From: Metallosphaera tengchongensis
GTDB taxonomy: Archaea > Thermoproteota > Thermoprotei_A > Sulfolobales > Sulfolobaceae
NCBI RefSeq assembly: GCF_013343295.1
Contig: NZ_CP049074.1
Span: 973,501 to 1,037,500, forward strand
Length of the DNA stretch: 64,000 bases
Direction: 5' to 3'
Numbering within the stretch: the first letter of the stretch is position 1; every line of letters starts with the position of its first letter. Under the pieces are notes generated by a model. That model was not told the DNA's origin and made no database searches. It saw only the letters and a program-made list of their open reading frames with translations. Positions 36,191 through 44,794 of this stretch are shown in pieces. Both the position numbers and the translations under genes were made by a program.

Positions 36191-36840
36191 GGCTTTCACA
36201 AAATTTTTTGATTAATAGATTAATTCTTTCTGATATAAAAAATTATATATCGAAATTAAGACCTTTAATAGAGATAGGATGTGGAAAAGGATATTTGTCA
36301 GCATACGTGAATCCGGACATATGCATAGAGATTGACCAGGATCTCCTTTATCTCCTAAAGGAGTACAATCCAGTTCATGCCGATGCTAGATTCCTCCCTG
36401 TTAATAGGGGACAGATCGTTTCATCTTTGCCGTATTCGATAACATACGAATTTTTTGACCAAATCACTCAATTTAGTGATATTATTAGGCTCACTCTCAT
36501 ATTGCAAGAGGACTTCGTTAAGAAGGTTTTAGAATACCCTACATATATTTCATTTCTAATTAATTTTTACTTTAACATAATGAAAGTATATTCAATACCA
36601 CCGTCTGCGTTTAGACCAGAACCTAAAGTTTTTTCATCTTTAGTAATTTTTGAAAGAAAAAGGAAATTTATTCCAGAAATAAATAGCATAATTAAGTGTA
36701 TCTCCTTCTATAGAAATAAGTCGCTCAGAAACGTATCGAGACTTTGTGGCTTAAATTCATCCAATTCCAAAAAGGTAAGAGAGTATAAGCCATGGGAGAT
36801 AGAAGAATTATTGAATTCCTTGGGTTTAAACTATGCTTAA
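36187..36840 (+). CDS. ksgA: 16S rRNA adenine dimethyltransferase KsgA/Dim1, diverged
   Basis: A 217-residue SAM methyltransferase acting on the 3'-end hairpin of 16S rRNA. Motif X is MRLSQNFLINRLIL, motif I is IEIGCGKGYLSAYV (30-43). The catalytic motif IV reads SSLPYSITY, whereas most family members have N at the first position (NLPY or NPPY). At 217 residues it is shorter than usual (250-280), with a reduced C-terminal domain. The end overlaps Mtq2 by 49 bases. Confidence 0.85.
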   Translation: MRLSQNFLINRLILSDIKNYISKLRPLIEIGCGKGYLSAYVNPDICIEIDQDLLYLLKEYNPVHADARFLPVNRGQIVSSLPYSITYEFFDQITQFSDIIRLTLILQEDFVKKVLEYPTYISFLINFYFNIMKVYSIPPSAFRPEPKVFSSLVIFERKRKFIPEINSIIKCISFYRNKSLRNVSRLCGLNSSNSKKVREYKPWEIEELLNSLGLNYA

Positions 36841-37394
36841 ACGAGAATGTATACGAGCCCGCAGAGGATTCCGAACTCCTAGCTTCCATTTTAGACCTGA
36901 CAGAGAAGGAAAAAGTAGTGGATGTGGGATCAGGGACAGGAATCTTGAGCTTAGTTTTGTCTAAACGAGATATTAGAGTCCTGGCGATTGATATAAATCC
37001 GTTTGCTAGTGAAGAGACCTTATGTTCAGCTAAAATCAACGATGTCGATATTGATGTAATTAACTGTGATGGGCTATCCTGCGTAAGGGATGGTATTGTT
37101 TTTGATGCTATAGTTTTCAACCCTCCATACCTACCTGTTCAAGAAACAAAGGAATGGATAGGATTCAGTTGGTCTGGTGGAGAAGGAGGGTTAAAGGCTC
37201 TTGAGAAGATATTGAATGATTTTAAGGCAAAGCGGGGTTATTTCGTTTACTCCAGTTTCACTGATGAGGAAAAACTCAATAAACTGTTGGAGAGTAAGAG
37301 TCTAAAATTAGTTAAAAGAAAAGAGATTGTAAAGGGTTTCGAAGTGTTAAAGGCGGTGGAGGTAGTTGTTGAGGGTTGTCCTTGTGGAGCCTGA
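36792..37394 (+). CDS. HemK/Mtq2-type glutamine methyltransferase
   Basis: Expected to methylate the GGQ glutamine of release factor aRF1. The 200-residue protein shows VYEPAEDSELL (20-30), SAM motif I VVDVGSGTGILSLVL, the catalytic NPPYLP near 112-117, and WSGGEGGL. It overlaps ksgA upstream by 49 bases and TrmJ downstream by 29, the most compressed junctions of this operon. Confidence 0.88.
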   Translation: MGDRRIIEFLGFKLCLNENVYEPAEDSELLASILDLTEKEKVVDVGSGTGILSLVLSKRDIRVLAIDINPFASEETLCSAKINDVDIDVINCDGLSCVRDGIVFDAIVFNPPYLPVQETKEWIGFSWSGGEGGLKALEKILNDFKAKRGYFVYSSFTDEEKLNKLLESKSLKLVKRKEIVKGFEVLKAVEVVVEGCPCGA

Positions 37395-38070
37395 AGGAGA
37401 GTATAATGTGGGATTTATAGCAAGATTATGTAAAAATTTTGGAGTAGACGAACTATATATAGTGAATCCTAAGTGTGATTTAAAGAAAGCAGTAGAATTT
37501 TCCGCTAAGGGTTCAAGTATTTTACTTAACTCTAAGGTTGTTGATAAGTTTACGGACGCCATTTACGATTTGGATCTTAAAATATCAACGTCGAGCATAG
37601 CAGATTCAAAAGGCGACATGTTACGGAAGTCCATTTCTCCTTGGGAAATGATAAATTATTTAGATAAAAACAAAATAGGGTTGATATTTGGGAGAGAAAG
37701 TGTAGGTTTAACGAGAGAAGAAATCTTTATGACAGATCTTCTTGTTCACATTCCTGGGAATCCAGACTATCCAGTACTTAATTTATCCCATGCTGTAGGA
37801 ATTATCCTATATGAAATATGGAGATCCAGGTTAACTAGCAAGGAAAATTCCGGGATTTATCATGGCGCAATTTCATCAGATACTCTAAAACTGATAGATA
37901 AGTACCTTCTCGCTCTTCACGACTTAGTGAGAAAGTCAGACAGTGACGGAGACATGTACTTAGCCTTAAAAAGATCCATTATTAGAGGATTAAAGGACGA
38001 AGAAGAAGGTAGAGCTATAGTGAGATTCCTCAGAAAGACCTACATGAAAATAATACATAGCAATGAATGA
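37366..38070 (+). CDS. trmJ: tRNA 2'-O-methyltransferase TrmJ (SPOUT)
   Basis: A 234-residue SPOUT enzyme that modifies ribose at tRNA position 32 (C32 in archaea). Knot motifs: PEGEYNVGFIARLCKNFG (N-terminal), LIFGRESVGLTREE and NLSHAVGIILYEIW. A C-terminal helical dimerisation extension follows. The start is TTG at 37366 or 37369, 4-7 bases after a GGAGG motif. Confidence 0.9.
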   Translation: MLRVVLVEPEGEYNVGFIARLCKNFGVDELYIVNPKCDLKKAVEFSAKGSSILLNSKVVDKFTDAIYDLDLKISTSSIADSKGDMLRKSISPWEMINYLDKNKIGLIFGRESVGLTREEIFMTDLLVHIPGNPDYPVLNLSHAVGIILYEIWRSRLTSKENSGIYHGAISSDTLKLIDKYLLALHDLVRKSDSDGDMYLALKRSIIRGLKDEEEGRAIVRFLRKTYMKIIHSNE

Positions 38071-38071
38071 G

Positions 38072-38103
38072 TTTTTATACCTTTTACAGTAGATGTTTCA
38101 TCA
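38072..38103 (+). promoter_or_regulatory. Promoter of rps3ae
   Basis: TTTTTATAC at 38072-38080 is a TATA box about 25-30 bases before the ATG at 38104, placing transcription start close to the start codon. It separates S3Ae from the preceding operon. Confidence 0.5.
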
Positions 38104-38754
38104 ATGTCAGCTAGATCCAGTGCTAAAGGTGGCAGTGGTGCTCTAAAAGATAAATGGAAGATGAAGAAATGGTTCCCCATTTACTCTCCGAAAGTTTTTG
38201 GTGAGATATCTTTAGGGTCTACACCAGCCTTTGATAGTTCTCAAGCTATCGGAAGGAAAGTAGAAGTCACATTATACGACCTTACAGGAGACCTGAGCAC
38301 TGTTTACGTTCATCTTTACTTCAAAATATCCAGAAATGAGAACGATAAATTATTTACAGACTTTGCAGGGCATGAGCTTTCAAGGGATTATGTTAGATCA
38401 CTGGTGAGAAGGAAAAGCTCGAAGATAAACAAAGTAGTGGATGTTACCACTAAGGACGGATATGTACTTAGGGTCAAGGCTTTGTCCCTCACCGCTTACA
38501 GGATTCACAGAGAGCAGACTACTGCCATAAGGAGAATCATGGAGGATATTGTTAGAAAGTCAGCGGAAAGCAAGACTTTCGATGAATTTGTTCAAGATAT
38601 GATATTCGGAAACCTGGCTAATAATATCTTTAATGAGAGTAAGAAGATAGCTCCACTTAGGAAAGCGGAGATAGAAAAATCGAAAGTGATTGCAGTCCCC
38701 TCTGTTAAGGAGGTTCAGCAGGTAGTTGAAAGTAGTAATCCTAGCAGCGGGTAA
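38104..38754 (+). CDS. rps3ae: 30S ribosomal protein S3Ae (S1e)
   Basis: A 216-residue small-subunit protein: KWKMKKWFPIYSPKVFGE near the N-terminus, GHELSRDYVRSLVRRKSSKI, then the conserved RIHREQTTAIRRIMED. The last 29 bases overlap the next gene. Confidence 0.96.
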   Translation: MSARSSAKGGSGALKDKWKMKKWFPIYSPKVFGEISLGSTPAFDSSQAIGRKVEVTLYDLTGDLSTVYVHLYFKISRNENDKLFTDFAGHELSRDYVRSLVRRKSSKINKVVDVTTKDGYVLRVKALSLTAYRIHREQTTAIRRIMEDIVRKSAESKTFDEFVQDMIFGNLANNIFNESKKIAPLRKAEIEKSKVIAVPSVKEVQQVVESSNPSSG

Positions 38755-39949
38755 AGGAGAAAGACTAGAACCTATAACCCACACTAGGCCAAAGCCGTTT
38801 GTTCCAGTTCTAGGATCAACTTTAGTTGAAAGAACTATCCAAATTATACGTAAGGCTGATCCAAAATCGGATTTTTTCATTGTAGTCCCAAAGGACAGAC
38901 CAAATGAGTATGATGCCTACTTCTCCAGGCTCCATAATATAAAATTAGTTGAGCAAGGTGAAAAAAGAGGTACTGGAGGAGCACTGTCGTCTCTCCAATC
39001 AATTGACGATGAAGTAGTCGTTGTTTACGGTGATGTTTATCTCGAAGAGATGGGGATAAGAAGAATATTCGAAACTGATGGTAATGCGATTCTCGGGGTC
39101 CGCGTGCAGAATCCTTCTGAATATGGGTCTCTGAAGATGGATAGCGAAGGCAACTTGATTGAAATCGTGGAGAAGAGCCCAAATCCGCCATCAAATATCG
39201 TCAATGGTGGAGTATATAAGTTAACCTCCGACATATTTAGTTTCATCGATAAACTAGAAAAATCTCCACGTGGAGAATACGAGTTAACTGATGCTGTAAC
39301 TAGGTTAGCTTTAACGTCTAAGGTAAAGATTGTAAAATACGACGGTTATTGGAAAGATGTGGGTAGACCCTGGGATATACTAGACATAAATAAGCATGAA
39401 CTTGAACGGCATGAGACTTCTTTGAAAGGGGAGGTTGAGGATAACGTTAAGATCTATGGAAACGTAATTATAGATGAAGGAGCCAAAGTACTCTCTGGGA
39501 CTCGAATAGAGGGTCCAGTGTATGTAGGACGGGGCAGCACAATTGGTCCCAACTCCTATATAAGACCTTTTACAGTAATGGCTAGTAACGTTAAGATAGG
39601 AACATCTGTCGAGGTAAAAGAATCAGTCATCATGGAAGATACGAAGATACCACATTTAAGTTACGTAGGTGACAGCGTAATAGGAGAAGATGTTAATTTC
39701 GGGGCAGGAACTTTAGTAGCTAACCTGAGGTTTGACGAGAAGGAGATATATGTTAACATTAAGGGAAGAAAGGAGAGCTCAGGCCGGAAGAAATTTGGAA
39801 CTATAGTTGGAGCTCACGTTAGAACCGGGATTAATGTGTCGATTCTTCCAGGAATAAAAATAGGAGCATACGCTAAAATTTATCCAGGATCTGTTGTGGA
39901 TAGAGATGTCGATAAGGCTGAATTTTTCAAAGGGTTACGCTCTAGCTAG
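38726..39949 (+). CDS. Bifunctional sugar-1-phosphate nucleotidylyltransferase/acetyltransferase (GlmU-like)
   Basis: A 407-residue protein. The nucleotidyltransferase domain begins VVILAAGKGERLEPITHTRPKP and has GTGGAL, VYGDVYLE and NGGVYKL. From about residue 235 a left-handed beta-helix with hexapeptide repeats (VKIYGNVIIDEGAKVLSGTRI...) ends in GTIVGAHVRTGINVSILPGIKIG. This is the layout of the Sulfolobus tokodaii ST0452 enzyme, which makes UDP-GlcNAc-type sugars. The start is TTG; its last 15 bases overlap the convergent GTPase gene. Confidence 0.9.
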   Translation: MKVVILAAGKGERLEPITHTRPKPFVPVLGSTLVERTIQIIRKADPKSDFFIVVPKDRPNEYDAYFSRLHNIKLVEQGEKRGTGGALSSLQSIDDEVVVVYGDVYLEEMGIRRIFETDGNAILGVRVQNPSEYGSLKMDSEGNLIEIVEKSPNPPSNIVNGGVYKLTSDIFSFIDKLEKSPRGEYELTDAVTRLALTSKVKIVKYDGYWKDVGRPWDILDINKHELERHETSLKGEVEDNVKIYGNVIIDEGAKVLSGTRIEGPVYVGRGSTIGPNSYIRPFTVMASNVKIGTSVEVKESVIMEDTKIPHLSYVGDSVIGEDVNFGAGTLVANLRFDEKEIYVNIKGRKESSGRKKFGTIVGAHVRTGINVSILPGIKIGAYAKIYPGSVVDRDVDKAEFFKGLRSS

Positions 39950-41152
39950 AGAAGATACTATCTTGATTACGTCTCCGTCTTGAAGAACGTAATCCTCGCC
40001 CAATCTGGTTTTCCTTCTTGCGTCCACAGCGTACAGAAACCCTTTGCCGAGATCGGTATGAATGCTATATGCTAAATCTTTAGCTGTTGAGCCCATTTCC
40101 AACAATAGGACATCTGGTAATACGTCTCCGTCTTTATTTGTGAATTTCTTTTCGTCCTCGACAGGATAAACCGAAATCAAATTTAAAGCACCGAAAACTG
40201 CCTCATTTATTGCTTGCTGAACTCCGGTATTTCCGTATATTTCAAGAACATTAGTCTTGATATATTCGAGTGCCTTGGCTTTCCTCTCATCCAAGTTACC
40301 CGTTAGTTTGAAGTTTCCATCTCCTGGGATGTACTTTATTATGCCAGCCTTGGCAGCCTTCCTAAGGGCTAGCTCAGATTCTGCGCTTACTGGAACTACA
40401 AAGGGGTATTTGCTCTGAAGTCTCTTTATGTTCTCCCTTGCTATTGTAACATCAGCCTTGTTTGCCGCTATTATTATTGGCTTAGAGACTTCCCTTAATT
40501 TTGAGCTAAACTTTCTTAGTCCTTCTTCTCCCCATTGAAGAAGCTTGACGTTCTCTAAACCACTTGCCTTGAGAGCTTTAATGAGATGTTTTCTGTTTAC
40601 GGAGAGACCAGAGACTTTAGTTAAGAGTGATTCTATAATATCCTTACCGCTGAGATCAGTTGTTCTAGCAAACTTTTCCCAGTCTTTCTTTAATATCGAA
40701 AAGAACCATTCATCTATTTCTTTGGTAACAAATTCAATATCAGCTTCAGGATCCCTCGAACCTGGTTGTATAGCAACACCTTCTTCGTTTGTGGAACCGC
40801 TTGCGTCTATTACATGTATTAATACATCGGCCTTCCGTAAGTCGTCGAGGAACTTGTTCCCAAGTCCTCTTCCCTCGTGGGCGCCCGGTATCAACCCAGC
40901 AACGTCCACTAGCTTGATTGGAATGAATCTGTAGTCTTCTACGCAAATAGAGTTCTTTGGGTTGCAGACTACCTTCAGTTCAGTATGGACACATTTTTTC
41001 TTAGCATAAGCGATACCAACGTTGGGCTCAATGGTAACAAAAGGTCTGTTAGCTATTTCGACGTCTAACATGGTTGCAGAGGCGAAGAACGTGCTCTTTC
41101 CAACGTTAGTTTTCCCTATTAATCCAACTGTTATCATGGTGTTTCTAGACAT
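39935..41152 (-). CDS. YchF/Obg-related GTPase with TGS domain
   Basis: About 405 residues. G1 is GLIGKTNVGKSTF, G3 is DVAGLIPGAHEGRGLGNKFLDDLR, G4 is NKAD, and the C-terminus is a TGS domain (DLAYSIHTDLGKGFLYAVDARRK...VLQDGDVIKI). Archaeal relatives probably bind ribosomes or tRNA. A TATA-like CTTAAAAAC sits 17-25 bases upstream of ATG 41152, so that ATG is a leaderless start; more upstream in-frame codons lie inside the promoter. Confidence 0.9.
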   Translation of the reverse strand: MSRNTMITVGLIGKTNVGKSTFFASATMLDVEIANRPFVTIEPNVGIAYAKKKCVHTELKVVCNPKNSICVEDYRFIPIKLVDVAGLIPGAHEGRGLGNKFLDDLRKADVLIHVIDASGSTNEEGVAIQPGSRDPEADIEFVTKEIDEWFFSILKKDWEKFARTTDLSGKDIIESLLTKVSGLSVNRKHLIKALKASGLENVKLLQWGEEGLRKFSSKLREVSKPIIIAANKADVTIARENIKRLQSKYPFVVPVSAESELALRKAAKAGIIKYIPGDGNFKLTGNLDERKAKALEYIKTNVLEIYGNTGVQQAINEAVFGALNLISVYPVEDEKKFTNKDGDVLPDVLLLEMGSTAKDLAYSIHTDLGKGFLYAVDARRKTRLGEDYVLQDGDVIKIVSSLARA

Positions 41153-41168
41153 AATTAGGTACCGTTCA

Positions 41169-41177
41169 GTTTTTAAG
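41169..41177 (-). promoter_or_regulatory. TATA box of the YchF-like GTPase gene
   Basis: CTTAAAAAC on the minus strand, centred about 21-25 bases before ATG 41152. The spacing implies a leaderless transcript and decides the start. L15e starts divergently at 41210. Confidence 0.5.
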
Positions 41178-41209
41178 TAGATGATGATTACCACTATAGG
41201 AGAAAGATT

Positions 41210-41857
41210 ATGGTAGCTTCGGCTTACTCATTTATGTCGAAAACGTGGTCTAGCGATGGCTGGAATAATGTGATGAAGAAGAGGTTAGTACTTTGGAGGA
41301 GCCAGAACACGGTTACAAGAATTGATAAACCTACTAGAATTGATAGGGCGAGGTCTCTGGGATACAAGGCTAAGCAAGGAATAGTCGTGGTTAGAGTAAA
41401 GGTCGAGAAAGGAGGTATGGAAAAGCAGAGACCGAATAGTGGAAGGAGACCAAAAAGAATGGGAGTTTACGGTTTCTCTCCAGCCAAAAGTCTGCAATTT
41501 ATAGCAGAGGAGAAGGCAGCCAAAAAGTATCCTAATTTGGAGGTGTTGGGGAGTTATTATGTCGCAGAAGATGGTTTATATAAATATTATGAGATAATAC
41601 TCGTAGATCCCAACCATCCAGTTATAGCCTCTGATCCCACATTAAAATGGGTCAGAAATCCCGCTAACAATGGAAGGGTATTTAGAGGGTTGACTTCATC
41701 TGGAAGAAGAAGCAGGGGTCTTCTCAGATCCAGAGGTCTGAAGGGTACTCCGCACCAGAAGATAGTTAAAAAGTTGAAGGAGAGGGAACAAAAGAAAAGA
41801 CATGAAGCTTCTAGGTATTATAGGCTAGCCAATTATGATAGAGTTCCAGGAAAGTAA
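41210..41857 (+). CDS. rpl15e: 50S ribosomal protein L15e
   Basis: A 215-residue ribosomal protein: [16 protein letters not shown] at the start, [36 protein letters not shown] and [18 protein letters not shown]. Leads L15e-DUF54-Rnp3-Rnp2, a conserved crenarchaeal cluster. Confidence 0.97.
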   Translation: MVASAYSFMSKTWSSDGWNNVMKKRLVLWRSQNTVTRIDKPTRIDRARSLGYKAKQGIVVVRVKVEKGGMEKQRPNSGRRPKRMGVYGFSPAKSLQFIAEEKAAKKYPNLEVLGSYYVAEDGLYKYYEIILVDPNHPVIASDPTLKWVRNPANNGRVFRGLTSSGRRSRGLLRSRGLKGTPHQKIVKKLKEREQKKRHEASRYYRLANYDRVPGK

Positions 41858-41860
41858 ATC

Positions 41861-42301
41861 ATGAGAATAAACAAGATTTCAGCCTCAGTTTTTTGCTATT
41901 CGACTGAGGATGAGGCTAGGGTACGAGATGCTCTATTACTTCTTTTTAATAACGTGATCCAGGACAATGAAATTCTAAGGATAAAAGTGGAAGGTCATTA
42001 CGGTGATCCAATCATTACCCTGAAAGCCGACCTAGAGGGTAAAAGAGCTACAGACGCTACTTCGTATCTTTTGTCTAAGCTAGATACTGCGGACATAGTT
42101 TACCTTCTCTCTACGATTACTAGCAGGAGCCAGGGGAATAGGATTTACATTAGGGTAGATAAGCAGGCTCTAATCTCTCAAAGGAAGGTCCTACTTAAGG
42201 ACGGAGAGGATGTCATAAAAATAGTTCTAAGTCTCAAGGACAATATAAAGGAATTTATGGAGGTTCTGAAACAACTTGCTAGTGGAAACATGTCTGTTTA
42301 A
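41861..42301 (+). CDS. COG1325-type RNA-binding protein (exosome-associated, predicted)
   Basis: A 146-residue member of the DUF54/RNA_binding family found beside exosome and RNase P genes. It has VEGHYGDPIITLKADLEGKRATDATSYLLSKL (about 42-73) and RIYIRVDKQALISQRKVLL. The fold is L5-like. No enzymatic role is known. The end overlaps rnp3 by about 26 bases. Confidence 0.88.
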   Translation: MRINKISASVFCYSTEDEARVRDALLLLFNNVIQDNEILRIKVEGHYGDPIITLKADLEGKRATDATSYLLSKLDTADIVYLLSTITSRSQGNRIYIRVDKQALISQRKVLLKDGEDVIKIVLSLKDNIKEFMEVLKQLASGNMSV

Positions 42302-42839
42302 CATTGACATTAAAGGCGTCCTAGACTCGCTTGGCTATAATGCGTACCTTTTGGAATCCAAAGTGAAAGTGAAGGATATTACTTTAAATGATGTAAGGAT
42401 GAGAAAGACATTTCTTCATGAGAGGGAATTTAATCGGTATTTTTCAAAAAATTCCAATACAATTTACTTCGTTAAACCTTCAAGTAGATCTGCCATAATA
42501 AAGGCTCTAAACGATCCCAGGGTGAACGGAATTTCGGTTGACAATTCTAATTACAAGTTAGTTAAGAAGAATTTATTAAATTTATCGATATCGAATAAGA
42601 AATATTTAGAGATTATACTAAATAGTTCATCATCGGAGGTTATAAGAAGGGCTATAGAGTGGGGGTATAGAGGAGCGAGGACTATTTTTTCAATATGTGT
42701 AGAAAAAGTCTCCGACATATGGTCGCCCCTCAGTGTCTTTAATTATCTGATACTTCACGGTGCATCACCTAGTTACGTAGCGTCATGGTTATTCACATAT
42801 CCATCGGAGCTGTTCATCAATGGAACAAATGTATATTGA
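42276..42839 (+). CDS. rnp3: RNase P protein component 3 (Rpp30)
   Basis: A TIM-barrel-like RNase P subunit, about 185 residues, reading FNIDIKGVLDSLGYNAYLL, YFVKPSSRSAIIKALNDPRVNGISVDN and LEIILNSSSSEVIRRAIEWGYRGARTIFSICVEK. Shorter and more diverged than euryarchaeal forms. The start is TTG 42276 or GTG 42282. It partners Rnp2 (Pop5), encoded next with a 20-base overlap, and activates the RNase P RNA seen at base 1-240. Confidence 0.8.
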   Translation: MLVETCLFNIDIKGVLDSLGYNAYLLESKVKVKDITLNDVRMRKTFLHEREFNRYFSKNSNTIYFVKPSSRSAIIKALNDPRVNGISVDNSNYKLVKKNLLNLSISNKKYLEIILNSSSSEVIRRAIEWGYRGARTIFSICVEKVSDIWSPLSVFNYLILHGASPSYVASWLFTYPSELFINGTNVY

Positions 42840-43260
42840 TCTAGGATTTCTAGTATGGTTAACTTTACTTTCTGTTATAATTTTTTATAGAACTAGAAAT
42901 TCTAGAATTCCCATAATATCGTATAAAGAAAAAAAGATTCGAAAAAATAAAAAAAGATATGTAGTATTCAGGATATTGACTTCATCAAAGAGTATAGACC
43001 CTTCACAAATTGAATTCGCGGTGAGGAATGCTGTTAAGGAGTTACTTGGTAAGATCTGGCTAGAAATTTCGAATCCTCGTATTATAGCTTACAACGAGTC
43101 TTCCTTAAGTGGCATAATCTCGACTAACACATTGGGATATAAGGTAGTTATCGCTTCTTTGCCTCTCATCAAGACAATTGGAAATGAGGAGGTTATCTTG
43201 GTACCTTTTAAAACAACCGGAAGTTTAAAAAAGGCAAGAAGCCTCATAGAATCTAGATGA
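42820..43260 (+). CDS. rnp2: RNase P protein component 2 (Pop5) with N-terminal membrane anchor
   Basis: A 146-residue protein. From about residue 44 it is a Pop5 domain (KKRYVVFRILTSSKSIDPSQIEFAVRNAVKELLG ... VIASLPLIKTIGNEEVILVPFKTTGSLKKAR). Before it, residues 7-24 (DLGFLVWLTLLSVIIFY) form a hydrophobic helix followed by RTRNSR, a predicted N-out/C-in signal anchor. No ATG, GTG or TTG occurs in frame between the helix and the Pop5 domain, so any translated product with an intact domain carries the helix. It overlaps rnp3 by 20 bases. Confidence 0.85.
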   Translation: MEQMYIDLGFLVWLTLLSVIIFYRTRNSRIPIISYKEKKIRKNKKRYVVFRILTSSKSIDPSQIEFAVRNAVKELLGKIWLEISNPRIIAYNESSLSGIISTNTLGYKVVIASLPLIKTIGNEEVILVPFKTTGSLKKARSLIESR

Positions 43261-43306
43261 TGATGCCGTCCCAGACTGCTAGGTGATGTTCCCTGCGACG
43301 ATCTGA
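43257..43306 (+). ncRNA. C/D box small RNA (2'-O-methylation guide)
   Basis: C box ATGATGA (43257-43263), 12-base guide TGCCGTCCCAGA, D' box CTGC (43276-43279), 3-base spacer, C' box GTGATGT (43283-43289), 13-base guide TCCCTGCGACGAT, D box CTGA (43303-43306). The 12-13 base spacings are exactly those of archaeal dual-guide sRNAs. By the D+5 rule the predicted targets are the U in AUCGUCGCAGGGA and the fifth base (G) in UCUGGGACGGCA. The C box overlaps the rnp2 stop codon, so processing from the rnp2 mRNA is likely. Confidence 0.75.
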
Positions 43307-43357
43307 TAAATTATGACACTTTTATTAGCCTCTAGGCGTCGTATAAATTGATGAAAT

Positions 43358-44080
43358 ATGGCATTTGGACCAGCCGCAATGGGATACGATAGGGCTATAA
43401 CAATCTTTTCTCCAGACGGTTCACTCTACCAGGTGGACTATGCCTTTGAGGCAGTAAAGAAGGGATGGACCACTTTGGGAGTTAGAACAAGGAACGCAGT
43501 TGTTATTTTGGGAGAGAAGAAAAAAGCCTCTCAGCTACTGGATGTCGATAGCATAGAAAAGGTCTTCCTATTAGATGACCACGTAGGATGTAGTTTTGCT
43601 GGATTGGCTTCGGACGGAAGGATTTTAATAGATTATGCCAGGAACTCTTCTTTGCAACACAGACTCGTTTATGACGAACCGATTAGCATTGACTATCTAA
43701 CCAAGCTGATATCCGATGTGAAACAGATGTACACTCAACATGGAGGAGTTAGACCTTTCGGTGTTGCCCTCATTATTGGGGGAGTAGATAGGGGCACGAC
43801 TAAACTTTTCATGACTGAGCCAAGCGGTCAATTCATGCCTTACCAAGCTGTTGCTATAGGTCAAGGAGGTTATAACGCAACTGACTTCCTCGAGAAAAAC
43901 TATAGGGAGGATTTAAGCACAGAAGACACTATCGTTTTAGCCTTAAATGCTTTGAAGGCTACATTGAAACCAGGAGAGAAAATAGGGCCAGGTAACGTGG
44001 AGATAGGATTTGCCACCAAGGATGGTATCTTCAGGAAGATGAGTGTTGAGGAGAGGACGGCGTATCTCCAAAAGATATAA
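43358..44080 (+). CDS. psmA: Proteasome alpha subunit
   Basis: Forms the outer rings of the 20S core and docks PAN. The 240-residue protein has MGYDRAITIFSPDGSLYQVDYAFEAVKKG (gate and alpha signature), RPFGVALIIGG and GNVEIGFATKDG. TATA-like CTTTTATTA lies at 43319-43327. Opens the archaeal proteasome/exosome superoperon; SBDS follows after 14 bases. Confidence 0.97.
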   Translation: MAFGPAAMGYDRAITIFSPDGSLYQVDYAFEAVKKGWTTLGVRTRNAVVILGEKKKASQLLDVDSIEKVFLLDDHVGCSFAGLASDGRILIDYARNSSLQHRLVYDEPISIDYLTKLISDVKQMYTQHGGVRPFGVALIIGGVDRGTTKLFMTEPSGQFMPYQAVAIGQGGYNATDFLEKNYREDLSTEDTIVLALNALKATLKPGEKIGPGNVEIGFATKDGIFRKMSVEERTAYLQKI

Positions 44081-44094
44081 GGTGATCAAAATAT

Positions 44095-44793
44095 ATGGGG
44101 CCAAAGGATTACGTAGTAATAAAGTATGAGAGCCATGGAGAAAGATTTGAAATTTTAGCTAAACCTAAAGAGGCTTCCCTCATAAGAGAGGGGAAAAACG
44201 TATCCTTATCCGATGCTGTAGTTTCTGACACTATATATAAGGACGTAAAAAAGGGACTAAAAGCCTCCCCCTCATCTCTCAAAAAGGTTTTTGGGACTAC
44301 TGATTTTGAAACAATTTGCAGGGAGATAATTATAAAGGGCGAGATCCCAATTACAGCGGAACAAAGAAAGGAGATCATGGAGAGTAAGAGGAAGCAAATA
44401 ATTGATTTCATACACAGGAATGCGATAGATCCCAAGACAAATCTTCCTATACCGCCAACTAGGCTTGAGATGGCTATGGAACAGGCTAAAGTTCAAATTG
44501 ATATCAATAAAGACGCTGAAGCGCAGGCACAACAGATAATACATGAATTGGCAAAGATAATACCCATTAAGATAGCAAGAGCGTTACTGGAAATTAAGGT
44601 GTCCCAGAAATACGCCGGAAAAGTTAAACAGAGCCTCTCTTCTTTAGGGAGTGTAAAGAGATCCAATTGGTTGTCTGACGGAAGTTTATTAGCTGAAATT
44701 GAGATACCTGCTGGTGCTCAACAAGATATTATTGATAAGTTAAATTCTATAACTAAGGGGGAAGTAGAGGTAAGAGTACTTCAAGTGAAGTGA
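44095..44793 (+). CDS. sbds: SBDS ribosome maturation protein
   Basis: Homologue of Sdo1/SBDS, which helps release aIF6 from 50S subunits. The 232-residue three-domain protein has [43 protein letters not shown] and [20 protein letters not shown]. It sits between psmA and rrp4 as in most archaea; one base separates it from rrp4. Confidence 0.95.
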   Translation: MGPKDYVVIKYESHGERFEILAKPKEASLIREGKNVSLSDAVVSDTIYKDVKKGLKASPSSLKKVFGTTDFETICREIIIKGEIPITAEQRKEIMESKRKQIIDFIHRNAIDPKTNLPIPPTRLEMAMEQAKVQIDINKDAEAQAQQIIHELAKIIPIKIARALLEIKVSQKYAGKVKQSLSSLGSVKRSNWLSDGSLLAEIEIPAGAQQDIIDKLNSITKGEVEVRVLQVK

Positions 44794-44794
44794 A

